A stretch of 7,021 nucleotides of DNA, taken from the NCBI GenBank assembly GCA_002407905.1, contig DHPL01000041.1:1-7021 (forward strand), given 5' to 3'. The notes beneath the pieces are model-generated. The model worked only from the letters and a program-made list of their open reading frames with translations. It was not told where the DNA came from and did not search any database. The position numbers and the translations under genes are program-made. The stretch is from Anaerolineaceae bacterium UBA5365 (lineage in GTDB: Bacteria; Chloroflexota; Anaerolineae; Anaerolineales; Anaerolineaceae). How positions within the stretch are numbered: the first letter of the stretch is position 1; each line of letters begins with the position of its first letter. Of this stretch, positions 1 to 4,941 are shown piece by piece.

Positions 1-57
1 TCCAACAAACGGGGTGCACTACAAAAAACGGCGCCTATTATTTGAATAACGAGAGCA

Positions 58-1497
58 CTATTCCTTCAAGGCTGAAAGCAGGATCTCACGCACGCTTTTG
101 GGGTCGGCCTTCCCGCCCATCTGGCGCAGCACCTGGCCCAGGAAGAAGCCCAGCAGGGCCTCCTTACCAGCCTTGAACTCACCGACCTCTTTCAGGTTGG
201 CCGCCAATACAGCCTCAACAGCAGCCTGCAATGCACCGGCGTCGTTCACCAGCCCCAAACCCTCCCGGGCCACAATCTCTGTCGGCGCAAGGCCGCTCTC
301 CTCCACCTTGCCCAGCAAGGTCTTACCCGTAGCGGCATTGATCTTGGACTCATCCACCAAACTGATGATTTCCGCCAGCATCTCTGGCTGGAGTTTAAGC
401 TCAGTAACCCGCTTGCCGGCATCGTTCATCAGGCGCAGCAATTCGTTCATCATCCAGTTGGCTACGGTCTTCGGCTCGCCCTCATACGCCGCAACGGCCT
501 TTTCGTAGTAATCTGAAAGGGCGCGTTCGCTGGTCAGGATCTCGGCATCATAAGCGCTCAGCTGGTACTCCTGTTCAAAGCGCGCCTTGCGCGCCAGCGG
601 GTATTCCGGCAAACTCTGCTTTATTCGCGCAATTTCTTCCTCACGCAATTCCACCGCGGGCAGGTCCGGGTCGCGGAAGTAGCGATAGTCCGCCTCGGTC
701 TCTTTGGAGCGCATCTTGGTCAGCACCCCCCGCTCGGCGTCCCAGTCCAGGGTCCAGCTTTCCACCTTGCCGCCGCCTTCCACCACCGCGATCTGGCGCT
801 GAGCCTCCTCGGCGATCCCCAACCGCACGGCCTCGATCGAGTTCACGTTCTTGATCTCGGTTTTGGTATTCAGGATGGTTTGCCCACGCTCCCGGATGGA
901 AACGTTGGCATCACAGCGCAAGTGGCCCTTTTCCATGTCCGCGTCCGAAACCCCCAGCCAACGCAATAACTGGCGCAGCTGCAGCAAATACTGCGCTGCT
1001 TCCTCTCCGGAACGCAAATCAGGCTCGGTGACCATTTCCACCAGAGGCACCCCGCAGCGGTTAAAGTCCACCAGGCGCATGCCGTGCTCCAGCTTGGTCT
1101 TGCCGGCATCTTCCTCCAGGTGCAGGTGATGGATGCGGACCCGCGGCCTTGAACCATCCGGCATTTCAAGGTCCATGTACCCGCCTTTGCCGATCGGCTT
1201 AAAAAACTGCGTGATCTGATACCCCTTCGGCAGGTCTGGATAAAAATAATTCTTGCGGTCAAAAACCGAAACCGGGTTGATCTCCGCGTGCATCGCCGCG
1301 GCTAATAAGGCGCCTTTCTGCACTGCTTCGGCATTGGTCACCGGCAGCACGCCGGGCAGCCCTGAGCACACCGGGCAAATGTTCGTATTGGGCTCATCGC
1401 CCCAACTATCGGCCTTGCAGGCGCAGAAGATCTTGCTCTGGGTCTTCAGCTGGATGTGGGTCTCCAGCCCGATCACCACTTCGTAGTCTTTCATCAT
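58..1497 (-). CDS. gatB: Asp-tRNA(Asn)/Glu-tRNA(Gln) amidotransferase subunit B
   Basis: GatB is the kinase/tRNA-binding subunit of cytoplasmic GatCAB. It activates the side-chain carboxylate of mischarged Glu-tRNA(Gln) or Asp-tRNA(Asn) with ATP, and ammonia channelled from GatA then amidates it. At 479 residues it has normal family length. Seen in the sequence: the N-terminal GLETH motif (E12, H14); a cysteine quartet C25-x-C27 and C41-x2-C44 that could bind zinc; HLEEDAGK at 126-133 (metal/ATP site region); GHLRCDANVSIR around 191-202; TKTEIKNVNS at 211-220; RSKETEADYRYF at 263-274. From about residue 300 it is helical, ending in a YqeY-like tRNA-binding tail (about 375-479). It is the last gene of gatCAB. 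The start is ambiguous by one codon: ATGATG gives MMKDYE or MKDYE, and a GGAG lies 5 or 8 nt upstream respectively. The first ATG overlaps the gatA stop by 4 nt. The identification is secure; whether Asn, Gln or both are made depends on which synthetases the genome has. Confidence 0.98.
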   Translation of the reverse strand: MMKDYEVVIGLETHIQLKTQSKIFCACKADSWGDEPNTNICPVCSGLPGVLPVTNAEAVQKGALLAAAMHAEINPVSVFDRKNYFYPDLPKGYQITQFFKPIGKGGYMDLEMPDGSRPRVRIHHLHLEEDAGKTKLEHGMRLVDFNRCGVPLVEMVTEPDLRSGEEAAQYLLQLRQLLRWLGVSDADMEKGHLRCDANVSIRERGQTILNTKTEIKNVNSIEAVRLGIAEEAQRQIAVVEGGGKVESWTLDWDAERGVLTKMRSKETEADYRYFRDPDLPAVELREEEIARIKQSLPEYPLARKARFEQEYQLSAYDAEILTSERALSDYYEKAVAAYEGEPKTVANWMMNELLRLMNDAGKRVTELKLQPEMLAEIISLVDESKINAATGKTLLGKVEESGLAPTEIVAREGLGLVNDAGALQAAVEAVLAANLKEVGEFKAGKEALLGFFLGQVLRQMGGKADPKSVREILLSALKE

Positions 1498-3095
1498 TTC
1501 ATCTCCAGGGCTTCGAGCGCCAGGGGTCTTAGCTTGCGCCAGTCGGCTCCCGCGGTAGCCTGCTCAAAAGCGTAGGCCGCGCGCAGGATGAGGTCCTCGC
1601 GGTAGTCATTCCCGATCAACTGCAAACCGATAGGCAGGCGCTGCCCATCCACTCCTCCAGGAATGGATACGGCCGGTAAGCCGGCCTCGTTCACTGGCGC
1701 CACCATCTGATCCGCGTATTGCATCAGTACCGAATTACCAAAAACGGCCTTGCGCTTAAAGGCGGTGGTAGGTGTTGTTGGGGTTAAGAGGCAGTCCAGG
1801 CGGTAGGCGCCGTTAGGGTCGTAAATGGCGTCAAAGTCGGCCCGAATCAGCCCCCGCACCTTCTTGGCGCGTTCCAGATAAGCCGAGGCATGTGCCGCCG
1901 CGGAAACATACATGCCCATCAAAATGCGCAATTTAGGCTCGGGGCCAAAACCCTCGCCCCGGCTCGCGCGGTAAAGCTGTGTAAGCCCGCCAGTCGCCTT
2001 TGGGGATCGGTAACCGTACTTCACACCATCAAAACGGTGCAGGTTGGAGGCTGCTTCCACGCGCGAAATGGCAAAATAGGCCGGTATCGCGTAACGGCAA
2101 TTCGGCATGGGCACATTTTCGATGATCTCAGCCCCAGCCCGGGCCAGGACCTCAGCAGCAGCATAAACCGCGGCAGAAACCTCAGCCTGGATCGGTTCAG
2201 TAGCCAGGTCTCCGGTCTCCAAATCCGGGTAGGCGATCTGGTCAAAGTCCTTCGAAAGCCCAATCCGCATCCCCCGGACGTCTTCAAGCAATAAGGCCAA
2301 ATAATCCTGCGGTGCTACGGCAGACGATGTGGCATCGCGGGGGTCCGCCCCGGCCAAAACCTGGAGCATCAGCGCAGTATCCGCCACGTTGGCGGCCATC
2401 GGTCCCGGACAGTCCAGGGATGAGCCAAAGGCAATGATCCCATAACGCGAGATGCGGCCATACGTGGGTTTTAGGCCAACTATGCCGCAAAAGGCTGCTG
2501 GCTGGCGGATGGAACCGCTGGTATCCGTCCCGATGGAGAGTGGGGTTTCCTTCGCGGCGATGGCCGCGGCAGAGCCGCCGGATGAACCTCCGGTCACATA
2601 TTCGGTATTCCAGGGGTTGTAAGGGTGCGGCTGAAAGGCGGAAGACTCGCTGGACGAGCCATAAGCAAATTCGTCCAGGTTCACTTTGCCCACGATCACA
2701 GCGCCGGCAGCTTGCAGGCGCTCCACTGAAGTCGCGGTATAGGGGGCAAGAAAATTGGCCAGCATGCGCGACGCAGCTGTGGTGGGCGTCCCCTCGATGC
2801 AGAACAAATCCTTGACCGATACAGGCACCCCAGCCAGAGGACCGGGGTCGCGGCCTTCGGCAACGGCGGCATCCACCGCCTTAGCAGCTGTGCGCCCGAG
2901 TTCCTCGGTTAACGAGATGAAGGCATGCACCTTTTGCTCTTCCTCAGGCTGCAGAACTTTTTGGTCCAGTTTGCCAAAAACGCCGTCCACTCTTCTAATT
3001 TGGGCCAGCGAGGCGTCCAAAAGGGCTTCGGCCTTAAGCTCGCCGGAACGTACTTTGGCGGCCATTTCCAGAGCAGTAAGATCCATCAGGCTCAT
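1494..3095 (-). CDS. gatA: Asp-tRNA(Asn)/Glu-tRNA(Gln) amidotransferase subunit A (amidase)
   Basis: GatA is the glutaminase subunit of GatCAB: an amidase-signature hydrolase that releases ammonia from glutamine for GatB. The catalytic triad is visible: K95 (in VSVKDLF), cis-Ser S171 (in TGGSSGGSAA) and nucleophile S195 (in DTSGSIRQPA). The spacings of 76 and 24 residues fit the amidase family. Other GatA hallmarks are KPTYGRISRYG (209-219), SSLD (225-228), the SRGEGFGPE stretch (378-386), LLTPTTPT (436-443) and the C-terminal LPIGLQLIG (487-495). At 533 residues it is longer than the usual about 480-490, with extra residues near the N-terminus (about 40-60) and scattered in the C-terminal half. 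The first variable position of the DTGGSIR motif is Ser193 rather than the usual Gly; the nucleophile is intact, so I expect an active enzyme. The start is chosen from the strong AAGGAGG 4 nt upstream and the 4-nt overlap with gatC. A later ATG (codon 4) is too far from that site. Confidence 0.98.
   Translation of the reverse strand: MSLMDLTALEMAAKVRSGELKAEALLDASLAQIRRVDGVFGKLDQKVLQPEEEQKVHAFISLTEELGRTAAKAVDAAVAEGRDPGPLAGVPVSVKDLFCIEGTPTTAASRMLANFLAPYTATSVERLQAAGAVIVGKVNLDEFAYGSSSESSAFQPHPYNPWNTEYVTGGSSGGSAAAIAAKETPLSIGTDTSGSIRQPAAFCGIVGLKPTYGRISRYGIIAFGSSLDCPGPMAANVADTALMLQVLAGADPRDATSSAVAPQDYLALLLEDVRGMRIGLSKDFDQIAYPDLETGDLATEPIQAEVSAAVYAAAEVLARAGAEIIENVPMPNCRYAIPAYFAISRVEAASNLHRFDGVKYGYRSPKATGGLTQLYRASRGEGFGPEPKLRILMGMYVSAAAHASAYLERAKKVRGLIRADFDAIYDPNGAYRLDCLLTPTTPTTAFKRKAVFGNSVLMQYADQMVAPVNEAGLPAVSIPGGVDGQRLPIGLQLIGNDYREDLILRAAYAFEQATAGADWRKLRPLALEALEMK
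1503..1506 (-). promoter_or_regulatory. gatB Shine-Dalgarno inside the end of gatA
   Basis: GGAG on the minus strand lies within the last codons of gatA, 5 nt before the first of two tandem ATG codons and 8 nt before the second. Both spacings are workable, so the site supports start of GatB here without deciding between the two methionines. Its position inside gatA, together with the ATGA stop/start overlap, suggests translational coupling. Confidence 0.7.
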
Positions 3096-3400
3096 GCGGC
3101 CTCCTTCAGATCGGGCACCGCGATGTACCCGTCTTCCTGTTCGGGGGCCAGGGCGATCAGCCTGCCTGGGTCTGCATAGGCATTCACCGCGTCAGGGCGG
3201 GGGCCGGCAGTTTGCGGCTCAAGCCCCCAGGTACTGGGCTGGGAGTCCTCCGGCAAGGGTATTTGGGCCAGTTCCTTCAGCGCGGCCAATTGGTGGTTAA
3301 GCTCACCGCGCAAGTATTCCGCTTCCTCGGGCTCCAGCTCCAGTTGGGCCAACTCCACCAGGTGCGCGAATAGTTCTTCGTTGATATGTTCTGGGGTCAT
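3092..3400 (-). CDS. gatC: Asp-tRNA(Asn)/Glu-tRNA(Gln) amidotransferase subunit C
   Basis: GatC is the small linker subunit that wraps around GatA and GatB and stabilises the GatCAB complex; it has no catalytic residues. The 102-residue product has the normal family layout. An N-terminal helical part (about 1-47) carries the typical HLVELAQLELEPEE stretch. A proline-rich linker (about 48-68) follows. The C-terminal extended part (PRPDAVNAY near 67-75, then LAPEQEDGYIAVPDL near 83-97) matches the family's final aP...gyi.VP signature. The usual LReD before the C-terminal segment is here replaced by PRPD. It is the first gene of the operon, ends in ATGA with gatA, and is preceded by GGAAGGA at 7 nt and by a perfect extended -10. 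The start is well supported. The sequence is short and variable, but its place directly before gatA makes the call secure. Confidence 0.95.
   Translation of the reverse strand: MTPEHINEELFAHLVELAQLELEPEEAEYLRGELNHQLAALKELAQIPLPEDSQPSTWGLEPQTAGPRPDAVNAYADPGRLIALAPEQEDGYIAVPDLKEAA
3100..3106 (-). promoter_or_regulatory. gatA Shine-Dalgarno (AAGGAGG)
   Basis: A near-consensus AAGGAGG on the minus strand, 4 nt before the gatA ATG and inside the last codons of gatC. It decides for the ATG at 3093-3095 over the in-frame ATG three codons later. It is the strongest ribosome binding site in the window, so GatA can be translated both by reinitiation from gatC and independently. Confidence 0.8.
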
Positions 3401-3407
3401 AGCGTTT

Positions 3408-3414
3408 TCCTTCC
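3408..3414 (-). promoter_or_regulatory. gatC Shine-Dalgarno (GGAAGGA)
   Basis: A purine-rich GGAAGGA on the minus strand, 7 nt before the gatC ATG (3398-3400). It is a good ribosome binding site at standard spacing and supports the chosen gatC start. It lies within the short predicted leader, downstream of the extended -10 at 3430-3438. Confidence 0.65.
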
Positions 3415-3429
3415 AAACGAACTCCGGGA

Positions 3430-3438
3430 ATTATAGCA
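3430..3438 (-). promoter_or_regulatory. gatCAB promoter, extended -10 element
   Basis: Read on the minus strand this is TGC followed by TATAAT: a perfect -10 hexamer with the TGn extension. It predicts transcription starting near 3423, giving a leader of about 20-25 nt that holds only the gatC Shine-Dalgarno. No convincing -35 hexamer is visible at 16-18 bp upstream (the sequence there is GC-rich, such as GCTCCG), which fits an extended -10 promoter. The leader is too short for a T-box or other riboswitch. Confidence 0.65.
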
Positions 3439-3460
3439 AGGAAAGCAAGGCCCGGAGCCA

Positions 3461-3472
3461 TCCGCAAGCGGA
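3461..3472. repeat. 12-bp palindrome in the divergent intergenic region
   Basis: TCCGC-AA-GCGGA is a perfect 5-bp inverted repeat around a 2-bp centre. It lies just upstream of the gatC -35 position and about 33-44 bp before the predicted start of the plus-strand nuclease gene, where a regulator could affect either promoter. It is short and in GC-rich sequence, so it may be chance. I cannot name a regulator. Confidence 0.25.
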
Positions 3473-3492
3473 CCGGCAGGCGGCGCTTGGGT

Positions 3493-3498
3493 TAAAAT
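3493..3498 (+). promoter_or_regulatory. candidate -10 box placed for a leaderless transcript
   Basis: TAAAAT ends 6 nt before the A of the ATG at 3505. Since a -10 hexamer normally spans -12 to -7, transcription would start at or next to that A. No Shine-Dalgarno-like sequence lies before the ATG, and an in-frame TAA at 3493-3495 rules out an upstream start. No clear -35 is present. A leaderless mRNA is the simplest reading, but the box matches five of six consensus bases and could be fortuitous. Confidence 0.5.
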
Positions 3499-3504
3499 GG
3501 CTGC

Positions 3505-4941
3505 ATGGACACAAAACGCTACCGGCTGAGCAAAAGCGACCTCAAGCTTTACCTTGACTGCCCGCGGCACCTTTGGGCCAGAGCGCATGGGCAGCTCAAT
3601 GAAGCACCCACAGAACTGGAAACGCATTTTTTCAATGAGGGCATGCACGCCGAAAGCCTGGCCCAGGAATACTTGCGCACCTATTTGCTCCCGCAGCATC
3701 CTGGCGCCTTTCTCAGCACCCAGCAAGGTTATAGCGATGGCCCCTTTTTCGCTCGGGTGGATGCCTTGTTATGCGGCTTGCAAGGCGGCGGCTGCGCGCT
3801 CATCGAGATCAAGAGCAGCACCAAAATCGATAAGGAAGACCGTTACGACGCCATCTTTCAAGCCCTGATCTTGAAAGAACAATGCGACCTGCGCAAGGTT
3901 TACATCCTGCACCTGGATAAAAGCTATCGCCGGGGGCAGGACCTGGACCTGCAAAACCTCTTTAAACTCGAAGAGATCGATTTTGATTCCGAATTGGCAA
4001 ACGAAGTACGCGGATACCGGGAAGCAGCCCTGGCTGTTGCTTTAAACCCGGACGTGCTTGCCAGCGAAGCTTGTTACGACCCGCGTAACTGCCCCTGCCC
4101 GGATTTATGCCACCCGAACCTGCCAACGCCCAGTATCTACGAGATTCCTCGCATTTTAAAGGCCGAAAAAAGGAAACTGCGCGCCTCCGGTTGGGAAGCC
4201 ATTGCTGATTTGCCGCTGGATCACCCCCTGAATGAGAAGCAGCGCATCGTGGCCCAGGTCCTGCGGGAAGGCAAAGCCTATCTAAACCTTGAGGCGCTGC
4301 GGGAGCGCCTGGAAAACCTGAGCTGGCCATTGTGGTTTCTGGATTACGAAACCTGCAAAGCCGCTGTGCCGCGTTACCCGGGTTATGGCCCGCAGCAGGA
4401 TATTGTTTTCCAGTACTCGCTGCACAAACTGCAGGCGCCTCACGCCGTTGCGGAACACTTTGAGGCCCTCTATTTGGGGCCGGATGAGCCCAGTCTGGCC
4501 CTCGCGAACCAACTGCGTGAAGAACTAGGCGAGTTTGGCAGCATTATCGTATGGCATGAGACCTTTGAGATGGGCCGTAACCGTGAAATGGCGGAACTGC
4601 ACCCCCGCCACGCGGCTTTTTTGGAAGGCGTGAATGACCGCGTATTCGACCTGGAGAAAGTCATCGCCGATGCCGTCTACTGGCACCCGGATTTTAAGGG
4701 CAGCAGTTCGATTAAATACGTTTTGCCGGTGATGCTGCCGGCATACTCCTATACCAAGCTAAACATCCAGCACGGCGGGCAGGCAACGGCTGCCTGGCAG
4801 CGCACCTGCGACACGCTCACACTTGCCGAAGACCGGGAGGCGATCCGCTCAGATCTGCTGGCCTACTGCCACCTGGACAGCCTGGCAATGCTTGAGATCT
4901 ACCGCCGGTTACGCAGCCTGGCGGGTATGGACCCAGCCTGA
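3505..4941 (+). CDS. DUF2779 family protein: Cas4/RecB-like nuclease fused to DEDD exonuclease-like domain
   Basis: A probable DNA- or RNA-processing protein of unknown biological role, 478 residues, predicted cytoplasmic with no signal peptide or membrane segment. The N-terminal part (about 1-205) resembles the PD-(D/E)XK fold of Cas4/RecB nucleases: YLDCPRHLW with C19, H48 in EGMHAE, D86 in RVDAL, E101-x-K103 in LIEIKSS, and Q119. A cysteine cluster follows (C190, C196, C198, C202), which with C19 could hold an iron-sulfur cluster as in Cas4 and AddB. The C-terminal part (about 275-468) matches DUF2779 and has RNase H-like exonuclease motifs: D280-x-E282 in FLDYET, a second motif near W350-HETFE, the family signature HPDFKGSSSIKYVLP (394-408), and Y454-x3-D458. 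The start is the first in-frame ATG after an in-frame TAA. It has no Shine-Dalgarno and overlaps the next gene by one base. Domain similarity is from recalled motifs; activity is inferred. It is divergent from gatCAB with no sign of a CRISPR locus. Confidence 0.85.
   Translation: MDTKRYRLSKSDLKLYLDCPRHLWARAHGQLNEAPTELETHFFNEGMHAESLAQEYLRTYLLPQHPGAFLSTQQGYSDGPFFARVDALLCGLQGGGCALIEIKSSTKIDKEDRYDAIFQALILKEQCDLRKVYILHLDKSYRRGQDLDLQNLFKLEEIDFDSELANEVRGYREAALAVALNPDVLASEACYDPRNCPCPDLCHPNLPTPSIYEIPRILKAEKRKLRASGWEAIADLPLDHPLNEKQRIVAQVLREGKAYLNLEALRERLENLSWPLWFLDYETCKAAVPRYPGYGPQQDIVFQYSLHKLQAPHAVAEHFEALYLGPDEPSLALANQLREELGEFGSIIVWHETFEMGRNREMAELHPRHAAFLEGVNDRVFDLEKVIADAVYWHPDFKGSSSIKYVLPVMLPAYSYTKLNIQHGGQATAAWQRTCDTLTLAEDREAIRSDLLAYCHLDSLAMLEIYRRLRSLAGMDPA

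Noticed and set aside
1..57. Possible gatB terminator: on the minus strand GGCGCC is followed by a run of six T after the gatB stop.
   Set aside because: GGCGCC is only a self-complementary 6-mer without a loop, and the nearby TTATT/AATAA arms have a 2-nt loop and are all A/T. I find no stable hairpin directly before the T run, so a real terminator may lie outside the window.
2755..3300. 181-codon open frame on the plus strand opposite the start of gatA and gatC.
   Set aside because: It lies antisense to two certain genes, is rich in Ser/Arg/Pro as expected of a GC-rich reverse frame, and shows no recognisable motif.
3401..3430. T-box or amino-acid riboswitch controlling gatCAB.
   Set aside because: The predicted leader is only about 20-25 nt, too short for any such structure.
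3397..3726. 109-codon minus-strand open frame reaching from the nuclease gene into the intergenic region upstream of gatC.
   Set aside because: It covers the gatC promoter and Shine-Dalgarno and is antisense to the conserved N-terminus of the nuclease. No motif or ribosome binding site supports it.
3505..4941. A CRISPR-associated Cas4 gene.
   Set aside because: The N-terminal domain is Cas4-like, but the protein is over twice the length of Cas4, carries a DUF2779 domain, and no repeat array or other cas gene is visible nearby.
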